Assembly: GCA_943331105.2 (NCBI GenBank)
Contig: CALQKH020000002.1
Location: forward strand, 186,001 to 250,000
Direction of reading: 5' to 3'
Origin: Akkermansia muciniphila
GTDB lineage: Bacteria > Pseudomonadota > Gammaproteobacteria > Burkholderiales > Burkholderiaceae_C
DNA length: 64,000 nucleotides
The position numbers were made by a program, and so were the translations under genes. Below, one piece after another: positions 17,634 to 26,927 of the stretch. Within the stretch, counting starts at the first letter, position 1. Each line of letters opens with the position of its first letter. Below the pieces are notes generated by a model. That model did no database searches and was not told the DNA's origin. It saw only the letters and a list, made by a program, of their open reading frames with translations.

Positions 17634-20225
17634 TTACGCCGTCACGCCCTTCGCGTTCTCCACGTACTCTTCAATCTGGTTGAAGTTCAGGTACTTGTAG
17701 ATCGCAGCGTTGTCCTTGTTCACGATGCCCATGGCTTCGTGGTACTCAGCCACCGTAGGGATATGGCCCAGCTTGGACGCAATCGCCGCCAACTCGGCAC
17801 TGGCCAAAAACACGTTGGTGTTCTTGCCCAAGCGGTTGGGGAAGTTGCGGGTGCTGGTGGACACCACCGTGGCGCCTTCGCGCACTTGGGCTTGGTTGCC
17901 CATGCACAGGCTGCAGCCGGGCATTTCGGTGCGGGCACCGGCGGCGCCGAAGTTGGCGTAGTGGCCTTCTTTGATCAGCTCGCTCTCGTCCATCTTGGTC
18001 GGTGGGGCCACCCACAGCTTGACGGGGATGTCGCGGCTGCCGCCGAGCAGCTTGGCTGCAGCGCGGAAGTGGCCGATGTTGGTCATGCACGAACCGATGA
18101 AGGCTTCGTCGATCTTGGTGCCGGCCACGTCGGACAAGAACTTGGCGTCGTCCGGGTCGTTGGGGCAGCACAGGATAGGCTCTTTGATGTCGGCCAAATC
18201 GATTTCGATGACGTGCGCGTATTCGGCATCTTTATCGGCTTCGAGCAGATTGGGCGCGGCCAACCATTGTTCGACTTTCTCGATACGGCGCGCCAGTGTG
18301 CGGGCGTCGGCATAACCATCTGCGATCATGTTTTTCATGAGCACCACGTTGGACTTCAGGTACTCCTCGACCGGCTCTTTATTAAGCTTGATCGTGCAAC
18401 CTGCAGCAGAACGCTCAGCGGACGCGTCGGACAATTCAAACGCTTGCTCGACCTTGAGGTTGGGCAGACCTTCGATTTCCAAAATGCGGCCCGAAAACTC
18501 GTTGATCTTGCCGGCCTTGGCCACGGTGAGCAGACCCTTCTTGATGGCGTACAGCGGAATGGCATGTACCAAGTCGCGCAGTGTTACGCCTGGCTGCATC
18601 TCGCCTTTGAAGCGCACCAAGATGGATTCGGGCATGTCCAAAGGCATGACGCCCGTAGCCGCACCAAAGGCCACCAAACCCGAGCCTGCGGGGAAGGAAA
18701 TGCCGATCGGAAAACGGGTATGCGAGTCACCACCAGTGCCCACGGTGTCGGGCAACAGCAAACGGTTGAGCCAGCTGTGGATCACTCCGTCGCCGGGGCG
18801 CAATGACACGCCACCGCGGTTGCTCATGAAGGCAGGCAATTCGCGGTGCGTCTTCACGTCCACCGACTTGGGGTAAGCGGCGGTATGGCAGAACGACTGC
18901 ATGACCATGTCGGCCGAGAAGCCCAAGCAAGCCAAGTCTTTCAGTTCGTCGCGGGTCATCGGGCCAGTGGTGTCTTGCGAACCCACGGTGGTCATCTTGG
19001 GTTCGCAGTAAGTGCCAGGACGCACGCCTTGGCCTTCTGGCAAACCAACCGCACGACCGACCATCTTCTGGGCCAAGGTGAAACCGGCCTGGGTAGCAGC
19101 TGCAGGTGCTGGCAGACGGAACACAGTGGAAGCGGGCAGGCCCAAGAACTCACGCGCCTTGGCAGTCAGCGAGCGGCCAATGATCAGGTTGATGCGGCCA
19201 CCGGCGCGCACTTCGTCAAACAGCACATCGCTCTTGAGCTGGAAGGTGGTGACGGTTTCGCCATTGCGAACGATCTTGCCGTCGTAGGGCAAAACGTCAA
19301 CCACATCGCCCATGTTCAGACCGCTCACATCGACTTCGATGGGCAAAGCGCCGGAATCTTCTTGGGTGTTGAAGAAGATGGGGGCGATCTTGCCGCCCAA
19401 GGTCACACCACCAAAACGCTTGTTGGGCACGAACGGAATATCCTGACCAAAGCCCCAGATGATGCTGTTGGTGGCCGACTTACGGCTGGAGCCGGTGCCC
19501 ACCACGTCGCCCACGTATGACACCAAATGGCCTTTTTTCTTGAGCTCTTCGATCATGGCCATGGGGCCGCGCTTGCCGTCTTCTTCGGGCTTGAAGGGGG
19601 CACCTTCGCGGGTGTTCTTCAACATCGCCAGGTAGTGCAGCGGGATGTCGGGGCGGCTCCAGGCGTCAGGTGCGGGCGACAAGTCGTCGGTGTTGGTCTC
19701 GCCCGGCACCTTGAAAACGGTGATGGTGATTTTTTTCTCAACCTCGGGGCGGCTGGTGAACCACTCGGCATCGGCCCAGCTTTGCATGACTTCTTTCGCC
19801 TTGGCGTTGCCGGCCTTGGCCTTTTCAGCGACATCGTTGAAGAAGTCGAACATCAACAAAGTTTTCTTGAGGGCTTCAGCGGCCACAGCAGCCACCTCGG
19901 CGTCGTCCAGCAACTCGATCAGGGGATGCACGTTGTAACCGCCCACCATGGTGCCCAGCAACTCCGTGGCTTTGGCCTTGGAGATCAAACCCACTTGGAT
20001 TTCACCATGGGCGACAGCTGCCAAAAATGAAGCCTTGACCTTGGCCGCATCGTCCACGCCGGGTGGCACGCGGTGTGTCATCAACTCCATCAAAAACGCT
20101 TCTTCACCTGCTGCAGGTGCTTTGATCAACTCGATCAATTCAGCCGTTTGCTTGGCATCCAAAGGCAAGGGCGGGATGCCCAAGGCAGCGCGTTCTGCGG
20201 CGTGTTCACGGTAGGCTTTCAACAT
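17634..20225 (-). CDS. acnB: bifunctional aconitate hydratase 2 / 2-methylisocitrate dehydratase
   Basis: Interconverts citrate and isocitrate in the TCA cycle; AcnB also dehydrates 2-methylisocitrate in the methylcitrate cycle. At 863 residues it matches AcnB (E. coli 865), with the N-terminal HEAT-like domain ([19 protein letters not shown]), the swivel domain, and the [4Fe-4S] cysteines in [16 protein letters not shown] and [13 protein letters not shown] near residue 770. GGAG precedes the ATG. It is the last gene of a minus-strand run mdh, CoA-ester lyase, exported unknown, acnB with gaps of 31 bases or less, so these four are probably one operon. Confidence 0.97.
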   Translation of the reverse strand: MLKAYREHAAERAALGIPPLPLDAKQTAELIELIKAPAAGEEAFLMELMTHRVPPGVDDAAKVKASFLAAVAHGEIQVGLISKAKATELLGTMVGGYNVHPLIELLDDAEVAAVAAEALKKTLLMFDFFNDVAEKAKAGNAKAKEVMQSWADAEWFTSRPEVEKKITITVFKVPGETNTDDLSPAPDAWSRPDIPLHYLAMLKNTREGAPFKPEEDGKRGPMAMIEELKKKGHLVSYVGDVVGTGSSRKSATNSIIWGFGQDIPFVPNKRFGGVTLGGKIAPIFFNTQEDSGALPIEVDVSGLNMGDVVDVLPYDGKIVRNGETVTTFQLKSDVLFDEVRAGGRINLIIGRSLTAKAREFLGLPASTVFRLPAPAAATQAGFTLAQKMVGRAVGLPEGQGVRPGTYCEPKMTTVGSQDTTGPMTRDELKDLACLGFSADMVMQSFCHTAAYPKSVDVKTHRELPAFMSNRGGVSLRPGDGVIHSWLNRLLLPDTVGTGGDSHTRFPIGISFPAGSGLVAFGAATGVMPLDMPESILVRFKGEMQPGVTLRDLVHAIPLYAIKKGLLTVAKAGKINEFSGRILEIEGLPNLKVEQAFELSDASAERSAAGCTIKLNKEPVEEYLKSNVVLMKNMIADGYADARTLARRIEKVEQWLAAPNLLEADKDAEYAHVIEIDLADIKEPILCCPNDPDDAKFLSDVAGTKIDEAFIGSCMTNIGHFRAAAKLLGGSRDIPVKLWVAPPTKMDESELIKEGHYANFGAAGARTEMPGCSLCMGNQAQVREGATVVSTSTRNFPNRLGKNTNVFLASAELAAIASKLGHIPTVAEYHEAMGIVNKDNAAIYKYLNFNQIEEYVENAKGVTA

Positions 20226-20256
20226 GGTTTTCTCCGGTAAATCAAGGTTTCAAGGG

Positions 20257-21012
20257 TTATCGCCCCATGCCTTTGGTGTCAATCAGGCTGGGCGGGGGAT
20301 TGGTTTTCATGGTTTCGGCAAAAGCCAACTGATCAGGGTGAGCGCATTCATCGGCCAGACGTCGGCCCCTTTTTTGGTCCATCAACATGGATTTGTTGGC
20401 CAATTGAAGCCAAACAGCGCCCGCTTTTTTATCTTCCAGTCTCAGGGCGCCTGTGCTGGTTTGAACAGGGAACATCCGGTAGCGAAAGCCTTTGCCATGC
20501 ACATGGAAAAAACCGGGTTGCGTGGCATCGGCTTCAATGCGAACGCTGGCACCCAGCTCGCAGGGCAAATGGCCCTGGTGAATTTGTTGGGCAATCAACA
20601 GCTCTGGTATCAGGGTGGGCAACACAACTGCTTCTGGTGACGGCATTGGCGATCGCTCAATGGCAGACGCTGGCTGAGGCTGCACAACTGCAGTGGGCTG
20701 CGCAGTCGCTGCGGACGCCGGCATCTCTGGGGCCAACGAGGTGCTTGATGCCATCAACGCGGCAGCGCGGGCAGCGGCTTCGGCGGCAGCCAAAGCTTGC
20801 AATTGGGCTGTGATGTCCGGGGAAACCACATGTTGTGGGGCCACTTTGTTTTTAGTTGCTGCTGTCGCCGGCTTGGAATGGGGTTTAGCTTGGGGTTTGG
20901 AGTTGGTCTTGGCTGGAACATGGACTGGACTCTGCGCCGAAGAGGGATGGACTGAAACTGCCACCAAAGGCATCACGCAGCAGAGCCAACGAGCCCAAGA
21001 AATCTGACTCAT
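20257..21012 (-). CDS. exported protein of unknown function in the mdh-acnB operon
   Basis: A 251-residue protein I do not recognise. It has an N-terminal signal peptide (about 1-26, hydrophobic WLCCVMPLVAVSVHPSSAQS), then a low-complexity Lys/Pro/Ala-rich linker (about 30-120, including an Ala-rich coiled stretch QALAAAEAAARAAAL), then a compact C-terminal domain (about 140-235) with LPCELGASVRIEA, FFHVHGKGFRYRMFPV and a late Cys in LADECAHPDQ. Two cysteines suggest one disulfide. The C-terminal layout faintly recalls MliC-type lysozyme inhibitors, which is speculative. It overlaps the lyase gene by ATGA, so it is translated with TCA enzymes although it should be periplasmic. Confidence 0.75.
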   Translation of the reverse strand: MSQISWARWLCCVMPLVAVSVHPSSAQSPVHVPAKTNSKPQAKPHSKPATAATKNKVAPQHVVSPDITAQLQALAAAEAAARAAALMASSTSLAPEMPASAATAQPTAVVQPQPASAIERSPMPSPEAVVLPTLIPELLIAQQIHQGHLPCELGASVRIEADATQPGFFHVHGKGFRYRMFPVQTSTGALRLEDKKAGAVWLQLANKSMLMDQKRGRRLADECAHPDQLAFAETMKTNPPPSLIDTKGMGR

Positions 21013-22013
21013 TTTGCGTGTCCCCTGGCCGCAGAAGCATCAAAGAACAACTGCACCTCAGGCGGCAAAAAACAACCCGTCTGGTGGGCGCGGTTGATCA
21101 ATTGCCAAAAAAAACGGTAACTGGCGCGGTCGTGCAATTGACCCGCATGGCTGATCGGTGCCCACTCTGCAGCTTGGGCCGCCAAGATGATCTGAGCGGC
21201 TTGTTCGATCTGAGCCTCGCTGGGGGCCATGGCCGCCAAAATCGGATGAATTTGGTCGGGGTGGATGCTCCACATTCGGGTGTAACCCAACTCACGGGTC
21301 GCTTTTTGAGCCGCCATGCGAATGGCATCGGTGTTCTTGAACTTGGTCACCACGCAATGCGAAGGCACTTTACCGTGGGCATGGCAAGCACTGGCAATCG
21401 CAAGCTTGGCACGCAAAACAAGCGGATGGGTGAACTGCCCCTCTATGCCCATGCCTTCGGCAGGAATGGCACCGCCATGCGCAGACACAAAGTCCATCAG
21501 TCCAAAGCTGATCGATTGCACACGCGGGTGCGCAGCAATCTCAAAGGCACGGTGCACTGCAGCGGGTGATTCGATCAGCACATGCAATGGCAGATCGCGG
21601 GCCCCCGCTTCGATCAAGGCCTGCTCTGCCTGCTGCACATCGGTCACCGACTCAATCTTGGGCACCATGATGTGACTCAATCGATGCCCCGCTTGGCCTG
21701 CGATGGTGGCCATATCGGCCTGAAAACTGGGGTGATCAACGGGATGAACGCGCACACCCACGCGGGCCTCAGGTGCTGCGCTCAAAGCCAACTCGGTGAC
21801 GAGCACAGCATGCTCAGCTTCTCCGCCCACAGGCGCACCATCTTCACAATCCAAAGTGACATCAAAAACGCAAGTTCCAAACTCTTGCGTCATGTCGGCT
21901 TGCAACTGCAAGCTTTTGCGCATCCTCGCTTCGACACCGCTGTAATGGTCGCAAACCGGCAACTGCACACGGCCGGCTTGCGCTCCTAACAGGACGTCGC
22001 CAGGATGAGTCAC
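21009..22013 (-). CDS. HpcH/HpaI aldolase / citrate lyase family (CoA-ester lyase)
   Basis: A 334-residue CitE-like TIM-barrel lyase. Markers are VFDVTLDCEDGAPVG (metal-binding Glu/Asp), the conserved RVHPVDH arginine region, MVPKIESVTDVQQAE and LHVLIESPAAVHRAF. Relatives cleave malyl-, citramalyl- or citryl-CoA. It lacks citrate lyase partners nearby, so a malyl-CoA or citramalyl-CoA lyase role tied to glyoxylate is more likely; the substrate is not decidable here. The start is GTG at 22013, 20 bases after the mdh stop; the 3' end overlaps the exported protein gene by four bases. Confidence 0.85.
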   Translation of the reverse strand: MTHPGDVLLGAQAGRVQLPVCDHYSGVEARMRKSLQLQADMTQEFGTCVFDVTLDCEDGAPVGGEAEHAVLVTELALSAAPEARVGVRVHPVDHPSFQADMATIAGQAGHRLSHIMVPKIESVTDVQQAEQALIEAGARDLPLHVLIESPAAVHRAFEIAAHPRVQSISFGLMDFVSAHGGAIPAEGMGIEGQFTHPLVLRAKLAIASACHAHGKVPSHCVVTKFKNTDAIRMAAQKATRELGYTRMWSIHPDQIHPILAAMAPSEAQIEQAAQIILAAQAAEWAPISHAGQLHDRASYRFFWQLINRAHQTGCFLPPEVQLFFDASAARGHAK

Positions 22014-22033
22014 TGAGTGTCTCTCAAAGGCAA

Positions 22034-23020
22034 TCAGATCAGGTGGGCAACGCCCGCTTGCTCGTCGGTCAGCTCTTTGAGCGTCTTGTCGATGCAGCCT
22101 TGGCTGAAAGCGTCGATTTCCAGACCTTCAACCACTTTGTACTGGCCGTTTTCGCAAGTGACAGGGAAGCCGAACATGACATCTTTGGGGATGCCATACC
22201 AGCCTTGCGATGGGATGCCCATGGTGACCCACTTGCCGTTGGTGCCCAAGGCCCAGTCGCGCATGTGGTCGATCGCAGCGTTGGCTGCCGAGGCGGCAGA
22301 AGACAGGCCACGGGCTTCAATGATGGCCGCGCCGCGCTTGCCCACGGTGGGCAAGAACACGTTGGCGTTCCACTCTTGGTCATTGATCATGGCCTTGACC
22401 GACTCGCCCTTGATGGTGGCGAAACGGTAGTCGGCGTACATGGTGGGCGAGTGGTTGCCCCAGACGCACAGTTTTTCGATGTCGGCCACGGCTTTGCCGG
22501 TTTTGGCAGCGATTTGAGACAGGGCGCGGTTGTGGTCCAGGCGCAGCATGGCGGTGAAGTTGCCAGGCTTCAAGTCAGGTGCAGCCTTCATGGCAATGTA
22601 GGCGTTGGTGTTGGCGGGGTTCCCCACCACCAGAACCTTGACATCACGCGAGGCAACGGCGTTCAAGGCCTTGCCCTGGGCCGTGAAGATAGCGCCGTTG
22701 ATGGCCAGCAATTCGGCACGTTCCATACCTGGGCCGCGTGGGCGCGAACCGACCAACAAAGCGTAGTCCACATCCTTGAATGCAGTCATCGGGTCACCAT
22801 GGGCTTCCATGCCCACCAGCAAGGGGAAAGCACAGTCTTCGAGCTCCATCATCACGCCGCGCAAGGCTTTTTGGGGGCCTTCAACGGGTACTTCGAGCAA
22901 CTGCAAGATGACGGGCTGGTCTTTACCCAGCATTTCGCCCGAGGCGATGCGGAACAACAATGCGTAACCGATTTGACCTGCTGCACCTGTAACGGCAACG
23001 CGGACGGGCTTTTTGCTCAT
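22034..23020 (-). CDS. mdh: malate dehydrogenase
   Basis: NAD-dependent oxidation of malate to oxaloacetate. The 328-residue protein is the cytosolic-MDH-like form usual in betaproteobacteria: NAD fold [16 protein letters not shown] near 7-22, [18 protein letters not shown] with substrate arginines, and the active-site His in [14 protein letters not shown] near 190. The ATG at 23020 gives the standard start [11 protein letters not shown]; the reading frame extends 52 codons further upstream, but those residues are not MDH-like. It is the first gene of the minus-strand TCA operon and is divergent from gntR, with its own promoter at 23155-23184. Confidence 0.97.
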   Translation of the reverse strand: MSKKPVRVAVTGAAGQIGYALLFRIASGEMLGKDQPVILQLLEVPVEGPQKALRGVMMELEDCAFPLLVGMEAHGDPMTAFKDVDYALLVGSRPRGPGMERAELLAINGAIFTAQGKALNAVASRDVKVLVVGNPANTNAYIAMKAAPDLKPGNFTAMLRLDHNRALSQIAAKTGKAVADIEKLCVWGNHSPTMYADYRFATIKGESVKAMINDQEWNANVFLPTVGKRGAAIIEARGLSSAASAANAAIDHMRDWALGTNGKWVTMGIPSQGWYGIPKDVMFGFPVTCENGQYKVVEGLEIDAFSQGCIDKTLKELTDEQAGVAHLI

Positions 23021-23154
23021 GGTGGAAAACTCCGAATGATTGAAAACAAGGTTTGCAGCCTTTTGCCAACATCCGTGCCAGCAGGGCCATCCGGTGAACC
23101 GGACCCACGCCACCTGACATTTATAAAGCCTGGGGCGCAAGCAAACAGCCACAG

Positions 23155-23184
23155 AGTGTACCCGCGAAAACCCCAAATCGTCAA
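23155..23184 (-). promoter_or_regulatory. putative mdh promoter
   Basis: On the minus strand TTGACG (23184-23179) and TACACT (23160-23155) are separated by 18 bases, placing the transcript start near 23148, about 128 bases before the mdh ATG. The GntR-type palindrome at 23196-23207 lies 11 bases upstream of the -35 box, a position suited to activation or long-range repression. Confidence 0.5.
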
Positions 23185-23213
23185 TTTGTCTTATGTCTTA
23201 TATAAGATATGAT
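23185..23213 (+). promoter_or_regulatory. gntR promoter with TCTTATATAAGA operator
   Basis: TTGTCT (23186-23191), a 16-base spacer and TATGAT (23208-23213) form a promoter whose spacer ends in the perfect palindrome TCTTATATAAGA (23196-23207). The start of transcription would be near 23220. The same palindrome, in an identical 16-nt block and with the same spacing to the -10 box, occurs at 4862-4880. The simplest reading is autorepression by the adjacent GntR protein, together with control of mdh (inference). Confidence 0.6.
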
Positions 23214-23256
23214 GTCTTACCTGATCTGCAATCGGCACACACGCCTTGCTTTCTCC

Positions 23257-24042
23257 ATGAACGACCACATGACTTTGAACGAAGCACCCGCAGGAACGAT
23301 CGACCCGTCCCTTGCCACCCCTGCTTTCAGCCCGCTTTACCAGCAGATCAAAGGTTTGATCCTGCAAAGCCTTCAAGCCAGCGAATGGAGGCCCGGCGAA
23401 TCCATCCCCAGCGAAATGGAATTGGCCTCGCGCTTCCGCGTCAGCCAAGGCACGGTGCGAAAAGCCATCGATGAATTGGCCAACGAACACCTGCTGATCC
23501 GCAAGCAGGGCAAGGGCACTTTTGTGGCCACCCACGCCGAGCACCAGGTGCAGTACCGGTTTTTGAAACTGGTTCCCGACCAAGGCGACCTCAACACCGA
23601 AGGACCTGCGCAACGCCACATCGTGGACTGCAAGCGCCTGAGGGCCACAGCCGAAATCGCCCGCGCATTGGCTCTGCGCGCAGGAGACACCGTGCTGCAA
23701 GTCAGGCGCGTCCTTTCGTTTGCAAATGTGCCCACCATCCTAGAGGACTTGTGGTTGCCGGGCGCGCCCTTCAAAGGTTTGACTGCCGAGAGACTGTCTG
23801 ATTACAACGGTCCGATGTACGCGCTTTTTGAAACCGAATTCGGTGTTCGCATGGTGCGGGCTGATGAAAAAATCAGGGCGGTCTTACCTGACAAAACGCA
23901 AAGGGAATTGCTCCATTTACCGGTCCACAGTCCTTTATTGAGTGTGGAACGCATAGCCTACACCTACAACGACACCCCGATGGAGTTGCGACGCGGCTTC
24001 TATCGCACCGACACACACCACTATCACAACGCATTGAATTGA
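23257..24042 (+). CDS. GntR/HutC family transcriptional regulator
   Basis: A 261-residue regulator with an N-terminal winged helix-turn-helix (about 28-95: LYQQIKGLILQSL, RPGESIPSEMELASRFRVSQ, GTVRKAIDELANEHLLIRKQ, GKGTFV) and a C-terminal UTRA ligand-binding domain (about 105-255; e.g. VLQVRRVLSFANVPTILEDL and PLLSVERIAYTYNDTPMELR). The ATG at 23257 is chosen because earlier in-frame ATGs lie inside the promoter. It sits between the mdh-acnB operon and sdhCDAB-gltA and so probably senses a TCA-related metabolite. The palindromic operator in its own promoter supports autoregulation. The ligand is unknown. Confidence 0.88.
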   Translation: MNDHMTLNEAPAGTIDPSLATPAFSPLYQQIKGLILQSLQASEWRPGESIPSEMELASRFRVSQGTVRKAIDELANEHLLIRKQGKGTFVATHAEHQVQYRFLKLVPDQGDLNTEGPAQRHIVDCKRLRATAEIARALALRAGDTVLQVRRVLSFANVPTILEDLWLPGAPFKGLTAERLSDYNGPMYALFETEFGVRMVRADEKIRAVLPDKTQRELLHLPVHSPLLSVERIAYTYNDTPMELRRGFYRTDTHHYHNALN

Positions 24043-24069
24043 AATAACCACACGACCCACAAAATTGTT

Positions 24070-24118
24070 CAAACTGTCACTGAAATGCTCATGTCAGTTT
24101 GCTGCGTTGCAATAGAAT
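24070..24118 (+). promoter_or_regulatory. sdhC promoter region with inverted repeat
   Basis: A TAGAAT -10 box at 24113-24118 lies 52 bases before the sdhC ATG. Just upstream, CAAACTG (24070-24076) and CAGTTTG (24095-24101) form a dyad with an 18-base centre, covering the expected -35 region. It could be a binding site for a regulator other than GntR, whose palindrome is different. No clear -35 box was found. Confidence 0.4.
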
Positions 24119-24170
24119 CCAACGGTTTGTTATCCATGTCACGAACGCGTTACACCCAGAAAGTAAACAC

Positions 24171-24602
24171 ATGACTGAACTCGCCCGCAAGCGGCCTGAA
24201 TTCCGCAACATCAACGCCCTCAAAGACCTGCCAACTTACCGCCTGCCGGCCGCCGGCATCGTCTCCATCCTGCACCGCATCAGTGGCTTTTTGATGTTTG
24301 TGCTGATGCCCTTGATCATCTGGATGTTTGACAACTCCATTACTTCAGAGATTTCATTCGCAAAACTCTCCGCCGCATTCAGTCTGGGCATCGGTTTTGT
24401 GCCGGGCTGGTTCTTCAAATTGGTAGCCCTGGCCTTGATTTGGGCTTATTTGCACCACTTTATTGCGGGTATTCGTCACATTTACATGGACGCTTTTCAT
24501 GCCGTGAGCAAGGAATTCGGCAAATCCTCAGCGGTGTTCACCTTGGTGTTGAGCTTGGGCTTGACCGCCGTTCTGGCTGCCAAGCTGTTCGGCTTGTACT
24601 GA
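24171..24602 (+). CDS. sdhC: succinate dehydrogenase, cytochrome b556 subunit
   Basis: Membrane anchor of complex II; with SdhD it binds heme b and ubiquinone. The 143-residue protein has the family start RPEFRNINALKDLPTYRLP, the quinone-site motif SILHRISGFLMF, three membrane helices, and LHHFIAGIRHIYMDAFHA, which carries the candidate axial heme histidine. The ATG at 24171 is preferred; in-frame codons upstream to 24099 give unrelated residues. First gene of sdhCDAB-sdhE-gltA. Confidence 0.94.
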   Translation: MTELARKRPEFRNINALKDLPTYRLPAAGIVSILHRISGFLMFVLMPLIIWMFDNSITSEISFAKLSAAFSLGIGFVPGWFFKLVALALIWAYLHHFIAGIRHIYMDAFHAVSKEFGKSSAVFTLVLSLGLTAVLAAKLFGLY

Positions 24603-24640
24603 TCTCACGTCCACCCCCCATAACAACAAGGAATCCAACC

Positions 24641-25009
24641 ATGTCGTCTGTGAACTACGGCTCCAAACGCATCGTGACCGGTGCTGGCTACGGCTTTCGT
24701 GACTGGCTCGCCCAACGTGTGACTGCGGCCCTGATGGCTTTGTTCACTGTGGTCTTGCTGGGCCAAGTGATCTTCACCACGGGTCCTATTGGTTACGAAG
24801 AATGGGCAGGCATTTTTGCTTCTCAGTGGATGAAGGTCCTGACTTTTTCCGTGATCATCGCTTTGCTTTACCACGTCTGGGTGGGCATGCGCGACATCTG
24901 GATGGACTATGTCAAACCTTTGGCAGTTCGCCTTGTTTTGCATGTTTTCACCCTTGTCTGGCTGATCGGCTGTGCTGGCTGGTCTGTTCAGGCCCTGTGG
25001 CGCCTTTGA
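24641..25009 (+). CDS. sdhD: succinate dehydrogenase, hydrophobic membrane anchor
   Basis: The 122-residue second anchor of complex II, with three predicted helices. Typical motifs are GSKRIVTGAGYGFRDWLAQR at the N-terminus and LLYHVWVGMRDIWMDYVKP, holding the heme and quinone-side residues. An AAGGAA ribosome site lies upstream of the ATG. It lies 38 bases after sdhC and 51 before sdhA. Confidence 0.93.
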   Translation: MSSVNYGSKRIVTGAGYGFRDWLAQRVTAALMALFTVVLLGQVIFTTGPIGYEEWAGIFASQWMKVLTFSVIIALLYHVWVGMRDIWMDYVKPLAVRLVLHVFTLVWLIGCAGWSVQALWRL

Positions 25010-25060
25010 TGCGTCAGCCCTCACTTTCATTGTGCTGAATCCACACCTACCCATTTACCC

Positions 25061-26866
25061 ATGAGCTATACCAAAGACAAAATCACCACCCGCAAATTTG
25101 ACGTCGTGATCGTCGGTGCCGGTGGTTCGGGCATGCGTGCCTCGCTGCAACTGGCCCGCGCGGGTCTCAATGTAGCCGTCCTGTCCAAAGTGTTTCCTAC
25201 CCGTTCGCACACTGTCGCGGCCCAAGGCGGCATCGGTGCCAGCTTGGGCAACATGTCGGATGACAACTGGCATTACCACTTCTACGACACCATCAAGGGT
25301 TCCGACTGGCTCGGCGACCAAGATGCAATCGAATTCATGTGCCGCGAAGCGCCCAAAGTTGTCTATGACTTGGAGCACATGGGCATGCCTTTTGACCGCA
25401 ACCCAGACGGCACCATTTACCAACGTCCATTTGGCGGCCACACCGCCAACTACGGCGAAAAGCCTGTTCAACGTGCTTGCGCTGCCGCTGACCGCACCGG
25501 TCACGCCATGCTGCACACCCTGTACCAGCAAAACGTCGCCGCCAAAACCAGCTTCTTCGTGGAGTGGATGGCGCTCGACCTGATCCGCGACGCCGAAGGG
25601 GATGTGGTGGGCGTCACGGCCCTGGAGATGGAAACCGGCGACCTGCATGTTTTGCACGCCAAAACAGTCCTCATGGCGACCGGTGGCGCTGGCCGCATTT
25701 ATGCCGCCTCCACCAACGCATTCATCAACACCGGCGACGGTCTGGGCATGGCCGCTCGTGCGGGCATACCTTTGGAAGACATGGAGTTCTGGCAATTCCA
25801 CCCCACCGGCGTGGCCGGTGCTGGTGTGCTTTTGACCGAAGGCTGCCGTGGCGAAGGCGCGATCTTGCTCAACAGCAATGGCGAGCGCTTCATGGAGCGC
25901 TATGCCCCCACTCTGAAAGACTTGGCCCCGCGTGACTTTGTGTCTCGCTGCATGGACCAGGAAATCAAGGAAGGCCGTGGCTGCGGTCCCAACAAGGATT
26001 TCGTGTTCCTCAAGCTCGACCACCTGGGCTCCGACACCATCCACAAACGCCTGCCCTCGGTGTACGAAATCGGCGTCAACTTCGCCAACGTCGACATCAC
26101 CAAAGAGCCGATCCCAGTGGTGCCCACCATCCACTACCAGATGGGCGGCATCCCGACCAACATCAACGGCCAGGTCGTGACGCAAAGCGCCACCGACCAC
26201 AACGCCGTGGTCAACGGCTTGTACGCCGTGGGTGAATGCTCTTGCGTGTCGGTGCACGGCGCCAACCGCCTGGGCACCAACTCGCTGCTCGACCTGCTGG
26301 TGTTTGGCCGCGCAGCGGGCAACCACATCGTCGACTTCGCCTCCAAGACCAAATCCCACAAAGACCTTCCAGCAGATGCCACCGACCGCACCCTGGAGCG
26401 CTTGAACAAACTCGAAGGCCGTGGCGGTGAATACGCCCAAGACGTGGCCAATGACATGCGTGCCACCATGCAGCAACATGCTGGCGTTTTCCGCACCCAA
26501 GCCTCCATGGACGAAGGCGTGCAAAAGATCGCCGCTATCCGCGACCGAGTCAATGCGATTGGCCTGAAGGACACCTCCAAAGTGTTCAACACCGCCCGCA
26601 TCGAAGCGCTGGAAGTGGAAAACCTCATCGAAGCCGCGCAGTCCACCATGGTGTCTGCCGCAGCCCGCCGAGAGTGCCGCGGCGCCCACACCGTGAGCGA
26701 CTACGAGCGCCCAGTGGACGACGCCACAGCCCCATTGGGCCGCGACGACGCCAACTGGATGAAGCACACCCTTTGGCACAGCGCCGACAACAGCCTGACC
26801 TACAAGCCAGTCAAGCTCAAGCCCCTGACTGTGGACTCCGTGCCTCCCAAGGTTCGCACTTTCTAA
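25061..26866 (+). CDS. sdhA: succinate dehydrogenase flavoprotein subunit
   Basis: Catalytic subunit that oxidises succinate to fumarate with covalently bound FAD. The 601-residue protein has the dinucleotide fold VVIVGAGGSGMRASLQLARA, the flavinylation site FPTRSHTVAAQGGIGASLGN with His50, the capping-domain segment EFWQFHPTGVAGAG and the active-site/Glu-Arg region GANRLGTNSLLDLLVFGRAAG. It lies between the anchors and the iron-sulfur subunit in the standard order. The assembly factor SdhE needed for flavinylation is encoded downstream. Confidence 0.98.
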   Translation: MSYTKDKITTRKFDVVIVGAGGSGMRASLQLARAGLNVAVLSKVFPTRSHTVAAQGGIGASLGNMSDDNWHYHFYDTIKGSDWLGDQDAIEFMCREAPKVVYDLEHMGMPFDRNPDGTIYQRPFGGHTANYGEKPVQRACAAADRTGHAMLHTLYQQNVAAKTSFFVEWMALDLIRDAEGDVVGVTALEMETGDLHVLHAKTVLMATGGAGRIYAASTNAFINTGDGLGMAARAGIPLEDMEFWQFHPTGVAGAGVLLTEGCRGEGAILLNSNGERFMERYAPTLKDLAPRDFVSRCMDQEIKEGRGCGPNKDFVFLKLDHLGSDTIHKRLPSVYEIGVNFANVDITKEPIPVVPTIHYQMGGIPTNINGQVVTQSATDHNAVVNGLYAVGECSCVSVHGANRLGTNSLLDLLVFGRAAGNHIVDFASKTKSHKDLPADATDRTLERLNKLEGRGGEYAQDVANDMRATMQQHAGVFRTQASMDEGVQKIAAIRDRVNAIGLKDTSKVFNTARIEALEVENLIEAAQSTMVSAAARRECRGAHTVSDYERPVDDATAPLGRDDANWMKHTLWHSADNSLTYKPVKLKPLTVDSVPPKVRTF

Positions 26867-26927
26867 AAATTGCCGGGACCGCCACATTGGGCGGCGGTCC
26901 ACCACCGAATACACCAGGAGTTCTTTC

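Noticed and set aside
17481..18806. 441-codon open frame on the plus strand opposite acnB
   Set aside because: Mirror of the strongly biased acnB codons; no recognisable protein.
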